DNA of 64,000 nt, from contig JAERTD010000014.1 of the NCBI GenBank assembly GCA_016845175.1, positions 62,001 to 126,000 of the forward strand, in the 5' to 3' direction. Below the pieces are notes generated by a model, which was not told the origin of the DNA, did not search any database, and was given only the letters and a program-made list of their open reading frames with translations. Source of the stretch: Bacteroidota bacterium (GTDB lineage: Bacteria; Bacteroidota; Bacteroidia; Bacteroidales; F082). Shown piece after piece: positions 36,237-44,276 of this stretch (the stretch's first letter is position 1; each line of letters opens with the position of its first letter). The translations under genes were made by a program, and so were the position numbers.

Positions 36237-36971
36237 ATGATAAAACAGTGGGTAATACCAGATGTACATGGATGTGTGAATACGCTGAAGGTGCTCATCG
36301 AAAATCAGATAAAACCCAATAAAACGGATCAGCTGTATTTCCTCGGCGATTACATCGATCGGGGACCTGACAGCAAAGGTGTCATTGATTACATCATGAA
36401 CCTGCAAAGGAATGATTATGATGTAACAGCATTGCTGGGTAATCATGAAGATTATTGCATCAATGCCTATGATGAGGATAAAAAAGCCAAAGGTTTTTTG
36501 GGCATACGAACCAAAAGCAGAATCCAGAAGGAATGGGAACGTTACGGAGGTATACAAACCATGCAAAGTTTTGATGTTGAGTCTCCTCGTGACATACCCG
36601 AATCCTATATTGAATGGATGCGCCAGCTAAAATACTATGTGGAGTTGGATGATTTCATCATCGTTCATGCAGGATTGAATTTTTCAAATGAAGATCCCTT
36701 TGAAGACCAAAGAGCCATGATCTGGATTCGTGATTTTAAGGTGGATGCGGAACGCATTAAGAATAAAAAAGTCATCCATGGTCATGTGCCTGTTAACCTC
36801 GAGTTTATTGATATGGCCATTAACTCCTCAGGCTATAAATTTATCGATTTGGACAATGGAGTGTATTACCAGCGTCGGGCCGGTTATGGCAATCTGGTAG
36901 CCCTTGAATTGACTGAAATGAAATATTTGGTACAGTCGCTAATGGATGATGTGCAGTTCAAAGGAGTATAA
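36237..36971 (+). CDS. PP1-like serine/threonine protein phosphatase (metallophosphoesterase)
   Basis: 244 residues. The two-metal site is complete: VIPDVHGCVNTLK (residues 8-20), FLGDYIDRGPDSKGV, LLGNHEDYC and FIIVHAGLNFS, with the later VIHGHVPVN histidine. The length fits bacterial PP1-type enzymes such as PrpA/PrpE, which dephosphorylate proteins or small phosphate esters. The gene is alone between divergent gpmI and the convergent LytTR regulator, so the context gives no substrate. Confidence 0.92.
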   Translation: MIKQWVIPDVHGCVNTLKVLIENQIKPNKTDQLYFLGDYIDRGPDSKGVIDYIMNLQRNDYDVTALLGNHEDYCINAYDEDKKAKGFLGIRTKSRIQKEWERYGGIQTMQSFDVESPRDIPESYIEWMRQLKYYVELDDFIIVHAGLNFSNEDPFEDQRAMIWIRDFKVDAERIKNKKVIHGHVPVNLEFIDMAINSSGYKFIDLDNGVYYQRRAGYGNLVALELTEMKYLVQSLMDDVQFKGV

Positions 36972-36999
36972 ATTAGCACATCCATTTTCACCTATACAG

Positions 37000-37770
37000 T
37001 TAACCTTCGAACCAATTTTTTAGCTGGGATACTTTTTCCCTGCTGACAATGATTTCTTTGTCGAACTCCATGCTAGGGATGATGCGCAAGCGGCTATTGG
37101 AATAAACTACCACATCTTTGATGGCATTATAATTCACAATAAATGACCGGTTGGGCCTGAAAAATAAATTAGGATCAAGGCTGGATTCGAGATCCTCAAG
37201 TTTGAAATCGATGATATAGGTATTGCCTTTGTTAGTAAGTATATATACGGTACGGCCCTCCGCATAAAATAAATTAATCTGATCGGCTTTTACTGATCTT
37301 AAATGATCCCCAACTTTCACAAGGAATCGGTTTTTATAGGTTTTTTGCATCTGCATCAAAACCCTGCTGAGTTCATCGTACTGAATGCGCTCTTTATTGG
37401 AAGGCAGGTTTTCCCGCATGAGTTTGATCTTTTCAAGACTCTTATAGAGGGATTCATATTTTAAAGGTTTGAGCAAATAGTCGATGCTGTTAACCTTAAA
37501 TGCCTGGATGGCGTATTCGTTATAGGCCGTAATGAAAATAACAGGAATACTCAGGTCGATTTTTTCAAATATATCAAAGCTGACGCCATCAGTAAGCATG
37601 ATGTCCATGAACAATAGTTCAGCCTGATTGTTTTCATCTTCAAACCATTGCAGGCTCTGCTCGATCGATGGCAGGCAGTCCAGCACCTCTATCTCAGGGT
37701 CATACCTTTGCAACATACTGATGAGCTTTTCTGCGGCCGGTTTTTCGTCTTCAATGATTAGTACTTTCAT
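37000..37770 (-). CDS. LytTR-type response regulator
   Basis: 256 residues. The receiver domain has IEDEKPAAEKL, the phosphoacceptor Asp56 in ELLFMDIMLTDG, ITAYNEYAIQAF (Thr/Ser) and YLLKPLKYESL (Lys). The LytTR DNA-binding domain (about 150-255) contains FLVKVGDHLRSVKADQINLF, GKVYI-like RTVYILTNKGNTYIIDFKLE and FFRPNRSFIVNYNAIKDVV. Such regulators respond to LytS-type kinases. It lies 18 bp after the pseudokinase gene and is the third gene of a three-gene cluster on the minus strand. Confidence 0.95.
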   Translation of the reverse strand: MKVLIIEDEKPAAEKLISMLQRYDPEIEVLDCLPSIEQSLQWFEDENNQAELLFMDIMLTDGVSFDIFEKIDLSIPVIFITAYNEYAIQAFKVNSIDYLLKPLKYESLYKSLEKIKLMRENLPSNKERIQYDELSRVLMQMQKTYKNRFLVKVGDHLRSVKADQINLFYAEGRTVYILTNKGNTYIIDFKLEDLESSLDPNLFFRPNRSFIVNYNAIKDVVVYSNSRLRIIPSMEFDKEIIVSREKVSQLKNWFEG

Positions 37771-37788
37771 GGATGTCGTTTTTTGGTT

Positions 37789-38832
37789 CTATTCTTCTTC
37801 CACTGCCAACAAAGGAATCCTGATCTGCTGGACATTATTGCTGAGATTGAATTGTATGCCTGTGCTGTGGTAATGAGCATAAGCTTTTTCAAGCAGCTCC
37901 ATTCGAGTGGAAACCACCTCATTTTGATCCAGACGAAGGTGTTGTGCATACTGTATCTTGACTTCATTCTCATTCCAGCTTATGCTGAATACCATGGGCA
38001 GTGTATCTGTAATGATGTTTTTGGTGATGGTATATTCCATTAACAAGCAAAGGGTACCCGGAATCATCATAAGATCGGGTATGGGTGAATCTGATTGGAG
38101 ATGGATACTGAAGGCCGTTTTATATTTGGAAAGGAACAATTGTTCCAAGGGTTTTAATGATTCCAGTTCATCTTGTAATGGTACCAAATCATTAAGTCTG
38201 TTGTCGAGTATATAACGATACATCTGCGACAATTGCCCAATCAGGAAATCTGCTTGTTTTTTGTTGGTTTGTAACTCAGAGATAATAATCTCCAGTGATT
38301 CGAAAAGCATGGAGGGGTTGATCTGAAACTTGAAACGCTGCAGCTCAATTTCAATGTTCTCCTTCATGGTCATTTCCTGTGCCAGTTTTTGTTTATTCTC
38401 CCGGTTCAGATAGAACATTCCGAAATAATACAAATGGTAAAAGAAAATCACAAAAACGAAGAGAGAATTGAAAGTAATCAACTCAGTATAAATAGTTCTG
38501 AAACCTTCCACATAAACGAAATACAGGTAAAGGATGGCTGAAGTCAAACCCACAGTAAGTACCATGCCCAAGAAAAAATGCAGCAGCACTATTGTTCTCA
38601 CATGATCACGATTTCCTAACAGCTTCTTAAGGAGAACAACCAGCAAACGATTGGCTTCAAATACTACGAAGGCGATAAAAATGATAAAGCCAATCTCGCG
38701 GCTAAAGAAATTGCTCATGATCATATCAACAGAGTCGAAAAACATGAGAATGAGGAAGTACAGTGCAATCCCTGTAAGAATAGGGGCCGCCAGCCGAAAG
38801 CCAATATGATTATAAAATTGTTTAGGCTTCAT
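37789..38832 (-). CDS. LytS-type histidine kinase homologue lacking the phosphoacceptor His
   Basis: 347 residues with about four transmembrane helices in the first 140 residues. The kinase region is recognisable (LQRFKFQINPSMLFESLEII), but the conserved His of the PHFLFN motif is Ser174 (NPSMLF). The N-box normally reads LVENALKHN and here reads LMEYTITKN, and no Gly-rich ATP lid is present. The protein is therefore predicted to be catalytically dead and may act as a partner of the intact kinase next to it. It overlaps that gene by 11 bp and ends 18 bp before the LytTR gene. Confidence 0.85.
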   Translation of the reverse strand: MKPKQFYNHIGFRLAAPILTGIALYFLILMFFDSVDMIMSNFFSREIGFIIFIAFVVFEANRLLVVLLKKLLGNRDHVRTIVLLHFFLGMVLTVGLTSAILYLYFVYVEGFRTIYTELITFNSLFVFVIFFYHLYYFGMFYLNRENKQKLAQEMTMKENIEIELQRFKFQINPSMLFESLEIIISELQTNKKQADFLIGQLSQMYRYILDNRLNDLVPLQDELESLKPLEQLFLSKYKTAFSIHLQSDSPIPDLMMIPGTLCLLMEYTITKNIITDTLPMVFSISWNENEVKIQYAQHLRLDQNEVVSTRMELLEKAYAHYHSTGIQFNLSNNVQQIRIPLLAVEEE

Positions 38833-39907
38833 ATGCGGTTGTTATTTTAGGAAGGCTTACAATAAAATAATCCTGATGACTGATTGATATATCCTTGCCG
38901 CTATAATAGCGGTAGCGCTGTTTTATGTTGTTCAATCCTATCTTATGGGAATCAGTGGATCGTGGTTTTTCATATAAATCATTACCAATTTTCAGTAGTA
39001 CGGGCTTTTTAATCACATTATTCTTGACGACTAAATTTTCATTCTCATCATGGTAAATCTCTATAGCTAAGCGGGTCTTATCGCAAATCTGGTTGTGTTT
39101 GAGGGCATTCTCGACCAGTATTTGCAAACTCAGAGGAGGAATGAGGCTTTGCATCAATTCAGGTGCGATCTGAACTGAAAGACTAATGCAGTCTTCATAC
39201 TTGGTCTCCTGCATATAGAAATAAGCTTCGGTCATCTCAAGTTCCTCTTTCAAAAAAACCAATTGACGGTTCTGTGTGGTCAGGATATAGGCATAGGTTT
39301 TGGCCAGTTTCCTGATATAATCTTCTGTTATGGAGCTGCTTTTATAGATCAGCGCTGATATGGTATTTAAGGCATTGAATAAGAAATGTGGGCTTAATTG
39401 ACTCTTCAGGGCTTGTAATTGCAAATGAAGCTGATCCCTTTCCATTTCAAGTGACTGCAATTGTCCCACTGCATATTGCTTGAATGAGAAAACTGTAAAA
39501 TTGATGATGGTATACACAACAATCAAGACAGTGGAAATGATAAAATATTTAATGATGCCGTTGCCATAGAGTTCCTGAAAGCTTAAATCCACCTCCTGAG
39601 AGGCATAAGGTATGAGGTAGAAATAAAGGAATGCGGCAGCCAAGATCGAAAAGATGATTTGGCCCACCAGAATTTCGGATAGGAACCGTACATTGATATT
39701 ATCCCTCCAGTTTACTCTTTTGCTGATATAGGTACTGAATTGATGCAAAATTGCTCCACCCATATTCAGCAGCAGCACCGCAATGAGCATGGCACTGAGG
39801 TTTTCCATCACAAAGGGTGCCTGCCCGGTTTCACTGTAAAACAGAAAGGCAAAAACGCCAATGCCAAGGCTGCTACAAATGATAAGATTTTTCCAAATCC
39901 AGTGCAT
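38822..39907 (-). CDS. LytS-type sensor histidine kinase
   Basis: 361 residues. Four hydrophobic segments (residues 8-25, 39-55, 80-102, 120-140) precede the kinase: LKSQLSPHFLFNALNTISAL with His174 at the same residue number as Ser174 of its neighbour, LRLA-like RLAIEIYHDENENLVVKNNV, and the N-box LQILVENALKHN. The C-terminal SHKIGLNNIKQRYRYYSGKD forms the G-box region. It should phosphorylate the LytTR regulator. The first gene of the cluster, it starts 35 bp after the terminator of the repeat-protein gene. Confidence 0.93.
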   Translation of the reverse strand: MHWIWKNLIICSSLGIGVFAFLFYSETGQAPFVMENLSAMLIAVLLLNMGGAILHQFSTYISKRVNWRDNINVRFLSEILVGQIIFSILAAAFLYFYLIPYASQEVDLSFQELYGNGIIKYFIISTVLIVVYTIINFTVFSFKQYAVGQLQSLEMERDQLHLQLQALKSQLSPHFLFNALNTISALIYKSSSITEDYIRKLAKTYAYILTTQNRQLVFLKEELEMTEAYFYMQETKYEDCISLSVQIAPELMQSLIPPLSLQILVENALKHNQICDKTRLAIEIYHDENENLVVKNNVIKKPVLLKIGNDLYEKPRSTDSHKIGLNNIKQRYRYYSGKDISISHQDYFIVSLPKITTAYEA

Positions 39908-39941
39908 GAGATTGAGTGGTGGTATTTGTAAGAATTAAAAC

Positions 39942-39984
39942 TACAAAAAAACCACCGAAAACATCCATTGAGTTTCCGGTGGTT
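39942..39984 (-). terminator. Rho-independent terminator after the repeat-protein gene
   Basis: Arms aaccaccg (39950-39957) and cggtggtt (39977-39984) pair, and the minus-strand hairpin is followed by a T-run (the A-run at 39945-39950). It separates the repeat gene from the kinase cluster. Confidence 0.85.
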
Positions 39985-39992
39985 ATAGTTTA

Positions 39993-41648
39993 TTAGTCGA
40001 TGAGTTTCTCGATGACCCTTCGGTATTCAGAGTCGGAGGAGAGTGTTTTAGCAGTTGCTTTATAATCTTCTTTGATTCTTGAATTACTAACAAAATCGGT
40101 TTCCGCCAACAAAACCAGGACAGAAGCTTTTTCTGTATTGGAGGATATTTTCCTTGCACTTCTAAGGGTTCCAATACAGGCATAAACGTTGAGTTTGCTG
40201 CTTTTTAACATTTTTCTTAAAATTCTACCATGTTCCGTACTACTGGAAAAATGATCCGCAGTGGCGAAAAAGGCATCCAGCGTTTGATCTTCAAAGGGCA
40301 TCTGATCGATGGCGGTTGATAATACCTGACCCATTTCTGTGTTTGAAGTCAGTTTGGTGGTCGCGTTGAACAAACTGGACCAGGCATAATCGGTCATGCT
40401 ATGATTTTTCATGGCATGTCTTAACACACTTCCGGCTTCAGAGTTGCTGCTCATGCTCGTAATAGCAATGAAATAGGCATCTACCATTGCCGTCTTTTCA
40501 AACTCAAGACCGGGCATTCTACGCATAACACTTCCCATCTCGGTGTTGGAAGACAGCTTCTTCACTGATCCAAGCAGGCGGACATAATTTTCATCGGAAA
40601 GTTCATATTGTTTCAGAGCAAATCGAAGGGTGCTGGCTGCTTCTGTATTACTCGACATCACATCTATGGCATTGAAGAAAGCATTTCCCACCTCGGCCTT
40701 GTTAATCTTCAGGGAGTGTAATGAACGCATCACAGATCCCATTTCAGTATTTGAGCTTAGTTTTTTTACAGATTGTAACAAACGTACATAAGCTTCATCC
40801 GAAAGGTCTTGTGTTTTGTTCACATAGCGCAATACACTACCGGCTGAAGAATTGCTCGACATTTTATCCAGTCCTGAAAAATAAGATTCAATCACTTTGG
40901 TATCTGAAAAATCGATCTTGGTATCTATGGCTCGTAAGATGGAAGCTCTTTCGCTGTTGGATGATAACTTAGCCACACTGTTGAAGTAGGCAACTGATGT
41001 GCGGTTGTTCTGGGTAAAGCGAGACCCATATTCACGAAATAATCGCCCACTTTGAGAATTGGAGCTCATTTCGGTTGAAATAGCATAAGCAGTACTGATG
41101 AGTTCATCCTCAGACAGGCTATGGTTGTCCAGAAGGGTTTCGAAATAAATGGCCATGGTACTATTGGAAGGAATGGCCTGGATCTCATCCAAAACACCAT
41201 TGAATCCTTTTTTCTTATAAATTCTGTCCACCCGACCTTCTGCATCAATTCCTGTGAGACGAACCACGTCCAGTAGAATATCTGCCAGCCATTTGCGTCC
41301 TTCATCTTCGAAAGGGATTTCCTTGCGTCCTTCATAATACTCATAACTGAGCTGGCCGCTTTGGTCACTTTCTATAATAATAGCCCTTTTGTTTCCAAAG
41401 GTTTTCTTGCTGATTTTAAGATAGCCGTAGGGGCTGATGCTTTTGATGCCAGTATCATCATCGGTAACTTTTACTTCACCTTTTACCTGAACATCATAGC
41501 TTGAAAAATTATCGGAATATCTGTACTGACGCTTGCCGTCAGTATTTGTATTGACCAGCGGATGACCTATAACACTTAAACTAAACATGCTAAGTACAAT
41601 TACCATCAGGCTGAGTTGTATTTTTCTGCGGATATGAATTGCTTTCAT
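39993..41648 (-). CDS. Exported protein with twelve 34-residue helical repeats
   Basis: 551 residues. A signal peptide (LSLMVIVLSMFSLSVIGHP) and a beta-rich N-terminal domain (about 45-155, with SPYGYLKISKK, LSYEYYEGRKEIPFEDEGRK and LTGIDAEGRVDRIYKK) precede a strictly periodic array. The signature SSN[ST]E-x-[AG]-S-[VI]-L-R starts at residues 195, 229, 264, 298, 332, 366, 400, 434, 468, 502 and 537, that is every 34 (rarely 35) residues, with a degenerate copy at 160. Each unit has two predicted helices. I recall similar domain pairs at the C-terminus of some BlaR1-type M56 peptidases, but I could not check this. Two neighbouring units (264-331 and 332-399) are nearly repeated, so recent duplication is likely. 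Function unknown. Confidence 0.9.
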   Translation of the reverse strand: MKAIHIRRKIQLSLMVIVLSMFSLSVIGHPLVNTNTDGKRQYRYSDNFSSYDVQVKGEVKVTDDDTGIKSISPYGYLKISKKTFGNKRAIIIESDQSGQLSYEYYEGRKEIPFEDEGRKWLADILLDVVRLTGIDAEGRVDRIYKKKGFNGVLDEIQAIPSNSTMAIYFETLLDNHSLSEDELISTAYAISTEMSSNSQSGRLFREYGSRFTQNNRTSVAYFNSVAKLSSNSERASILRAIDTKIDFSDTKVIESYFSGLDKMSSNSSAGSVLRYVNKTQDLSDEAYVRLLQSVKKLSSNTEMGSVMRSLHSLKINKAEVGNAFFNAIDVMSSNTEAASTLRFALKQYELSDENYVRLLGSVKKLSSNTEMGSVMRRMPGLEFEKTAMVDAYFIAITSMSSNSEAGSVLRHAMKNHSMTDYAWSSLFNATTKLTSNTEMGQVLSTAIDQMPFEDQTLDAFFATADHFSSSTEHGRILRKMLKSSKLNVYACIGTLRSARKISSNTEKASVLVLLAETDFVSNSRIKEDYKATAKTLSSDSEYRRVIEKLID

Positions 41649-41769
41649 CTTTTAAATATTTATGGAGTTTTACTGATGCAAAAATGCAATGGGAATTCGT
41701 GCTGTAAAAATGAAATGCATTTAACCGTTCGATTGATGTCATGAACTGCAGGATGTATGTACTGAAATG

Positions 41770-41808
41770 CAAAATGCCGACAACTATTTTGAGTGTGTCG
41801 GCATTTTG
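41770..41808. terminator. Perfect 13-bp hairpin between two minus-strand genes
   Basis: Arms caaaatgccgaca (41770-41782) and tgtcggcattttg (41796-41808) are perfectly complementary around a 13-nt loop. It follows the stop of the serine hydrolase gene on the minus strand and is probably its terminator, although the T-run is short (CATTTC follows). Confidence 0.65.
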
Positions 41809-41841
41809 AAGTTTTTACTTCAGATGAACCCGGTAGCTGAA

Positions 41842-43356
41842 CTATTGCTTTTCGAATTTTAATTTGAAGAAATGAAAATCAGGGTTGGGAAGATCGATGG
41901 TGAAATAGTCTACTGCTCCCTTATTATCCAATACAAAAGTTACCCAGCCTTCAGGCAGGAAAGGATCCTTAAACTGGAATTGAAAACTGTCGTAATGCCA
42001 GTGTTTGAGTTCACTGGTAAACAATTCCTGTGCAGGTAGCAAACTAAACGACAGCTGTCCGTCTATGAGCCATACTGCTGCTTCTCCATACATCTCATCT
42101 TTGTAGGTGCCCACATATTGATCGAGAGCAAGTGATGCTTTCGTATCTGTGATTCTGGAGGCCTCTTTTTCCTTTTTCTTTTCTTCTGTTCTGGTCTTTC
42201 CTCTTTCTTCATTTTTAAGCATGATGGCTGCCCAGTCTTTTCCTTCAACACCCAACAGCACATCCCTGATCTGTCTTTCCATGGCAGGCACCAAGGCACT
42301 TAGTTGATTCGACAGGATAATAAATCCGCTTTGGTCTTCGGGAATTAAAAAAACCTTGGAATGAAAACCCGGTAAACCACCGCCATGTTGCACCATTTTT
42401 CTGCCCTGATAATCATAAAGAAACCATCCCAGACCATAAGCGTAAAAATGCGTGCCATCTATTGTTTCGGCTTTTCCTGCATTCAAAAGGGTTTGAGGGG
42501 AAACCATTTCATAGTATTGGGCTTCGCTAAAGATGTTGGTGTCTGCATAGGCACCTTTATCCAGCATGAGCTGTACCCATTTTGACAAGTCGGAAACGGA
42601 GGCATTGATGGAGGCAGCCGGGCCACTGTTGTCATAATTGAGAAAAGGAAGGGCTTTGCCATCAACATGAGGATAAGCTGTGTTTTTACGATTGTCAAAT
42701 CCGTTGGTAGTAGTGTTGCTGTTTTCCATTCCAATGGGGGCGAAAATTTTCTTCTGAATGAAAGTATCCCAACTCATCCCACTAACCTTTTCAATTAACT
42801 GGCCGGCCTCAATAAACATGAGGTTGGAATATCCAAAATGACTTCGAAAACTATATTTGTTGTCCCTGGCTGTAAATCTTTCCACCACTTCCTCTCTTGA
42901 GTAGTTGGTGGCATACCAAAGCAAATCACCATCAAAAGTCTGGTAACCGGCCCGGTGACTTACCAAATCGCGCACACGCATTTCCCTGGTAATATATGGG
43001 TCGTATAAGCTAAATTCGGGATAATGATCTACCACTCGATCGTCCCACTTCAAGGCACCTTCATCAACCAGTATGGCGATACAAGCTGCTGTAAAGGCCT
43101 TGGAACATGAGGCAATTCCAAAAACACTGTTTTCATTCACTTTTTTCTTTTGGTCGGCATGCAGTTTTCCATAGGTTCCTGTAAATACCAGTTCACCATC
43201 TTCTACTATACCTACTGCAAAACCCGGAACTCCAAAGTCAGAAACAGCCTTCTCAATATAGCGGTTCAAAGAATCATAATCAATTGTTTCCTGAGCTGCT
43301 AGCGGGGAAAACAATAGCAGCAAGCATATGGCTATAAAGGGTTTAAAAATTTTCAT
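41842..43356 (-). CDS. Exported beta-lactamase-family serine hydrolase
   Basis: 504 residues. The signal peptide is MKIFKPFIAICLLLLFSPLAAQ. The class C beta-lactamase/esterase fold shows SCSK (Ser83-Lys86), FGYSNLMFIEAG (YxN), and MVQHGGGLPGFHSK (HxG). The C-terminal 100 residues are a DUF3471-like domain (LALDQYVGTYKDEMYGEAAV), with a charged Lys/Glu linker before it (RTEEKKKEKEASR). Such enzymes are usually D-aminopeptidases, esterases or carboxypeptidases, not true beta-lactamases. The substrate is unknown. It is 37 bp from xthA and may be cotranscribed with it. Confidence 0.88.
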   Translation of the reverse strand: MKIFKPFIAICLLLLFSPLAAQETIDYDSLNRYIEKAVSDFGVPGFAVGIVEDGELVFTGTYGKLHADQKKKVNENSVFGIASCSKAFTAACIAILVDEGALKWDDRVVDHYPEFSLYDPYITREMRVRDLVSHRAGYQTFDGDLLWYATNYSREEVVERFTARDNKYSFRSHFGYSNLMFIEAGQLIEKVSGMSWDTFIQKKIFAPIGMENSNTTTNGFDNRKNTAYPHVDGKALPFLNYDNSGPAASINASVSDLSKWVQLMLDKGAYADTNIFSEAQYYEMVSPQTLLNAGKAETIDGTHFYAYGLGWFLYDYQGRKMVQHGGGLPGFHSKVFLIPEDQSGFIILSNQLSALVPAMERQIRDVLLGVEGKDWAAIMLKNEERGKTRTEEKKKEKEASRITDTKASLALDQYVGTYKDEMYGEAAVWLIDGQLSFSLLPAQELFTSELKHWHYDSFQFQFKDPFLPEGWVTFVLDNKGAVDYFTIDLPNPDFHFFKLKFEKQ

Positions 43357-43393
43357 GGTTTAAATATTAAAGTATTATATCGATAAAATCAGT

Positions 43394-44161
43394 CTATACA
43401 TCCATTTCCACGAACACAGGACAATGGTCGGAATGCATAGCCTGGGGGAGAATGCCTGCTAGTTGTATCTTGTCTGTTAAATTGTCTGTTACCATATTGT
43501 AATCGATGCGCCAGCCTTTGTTATTGGCTCTTGCATTGGCACGATAGCTCCACCAGGAATAATGATGGGGATCTTTGTTTAAATGGCGGAAGGAATCAAT
43601 AAAGCCGGTTTCAAGAAACCCACTCATCCATGCTCTTTCCTCGGGTAAGAAACCTGAGATTTTCGAATTTCTGACAGGGTCATGAATGTCGATGGCTTCA
43701 TGACAAATATTGTAATCACCTGAAACCACCAAATGTGGTCTTTGTTTACGCAGCTCACCAATATATAACTGAAAATCGGCCAGCCATTGCATTTTAAAGG
43801 CCTGTCTCAAATCGCCGCTCGAACCTGAAGGATGGTAGACGCTTACCACAGAGAAATCTCCATAATCGGCTCTTATGAACCGGCCTTCAAAATCATAGTC
43901 TGAAATACCCATACCATATTCCACATGATCTGCTTCCTTTTTTGAGAGAATGGCCACACCACTATAGCCTTTTTTCTGTGCTGAATACACATAGGTTTTA
44001 TAACCCATAGCTTCAAATTCAAATACCGGAATCTGATCAGCCTGAGCTTTGGTTTCTTGTATACAAACCACATCTGGATCGGCAGCATCCAGCCATTCCA
44101 TGAATCCTTTTTTCACTGCAGCACGGATGCCATTTACGTTATATGAGATAATTTTTGTCAT
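43394..44161 (-). CDS. xthA: Exodeoxyribonuclease III (AP endonuclease)
   Basis: 255 residues of the EEP fold. IISYNVNGIRAAVKKGF, the catalytic Glu in VVCIQETKAQ, LVVSGDYNICHEAIDIHDP, SWWSYRANARANNKGWRIDY, and MHSDHCPVFVEMD give all conserved residues. It cleaves abasic sites and removes 3' blocks in base-excision repair. It is divergent from the ClC gene at 44277, with a 115-bp gap. Confidence 0.95.
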   Translation of the reverse strand: MTKIISYNVNGIRAAVKKGFMEWLDAADPDVVCIQETKAQADQIPVFEFEAMGYKTYVYSAQKKGYSGVAILSKKEADHVEYGMGISDYDFEGRFIRADYGDFSVVSVYHPSGSSGDLRQAFKMQWLADFQLYIGELRKQRPHLVVSGDYNICHEAIDIHDPVRNSKISGFLPEERAWMSGFLETGFIDSFRHLNKDPHHYSWWSYRANARANNKGWRIDYNMVTDNLTDKIQLAGILPQAMHSDHCPVFVEMDV

Positions 44162-44261
44162 AAAAAAGCTTTGGGCTAAAATAGGATTTTTTTGCCTGTA
44201 TAAAACCAGTCTAATTAACTTATAAGAACAATCAAAATCAGCATTAGCGATAATTAATTGC

Positions 44262-44269
44262 TACTTTTG
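44262..44269 (+). promoter_or_regulatory. -7 box (TACTTTTG) directly before the first ClC gene
   Basis: An exact TAnnTTTG match that ends only 7 bp before the GTG at 44277. Transcription would begin at about 44273-44276, so the mRNA would be leaderless or nearly so. Confidence 0.5.
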
Positions 44270-44276
44270 CACGCCC

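Noticed and set aside
41842-43356. True beta-lactamase (antibiotic resistance)
   Set aside because: SxxK, YxN and HxG occur in many D-aminopeptidases and esterases; the DUF3471-like C-terminal domain and signal peptide fit those better, and no resistance gene context is seen.
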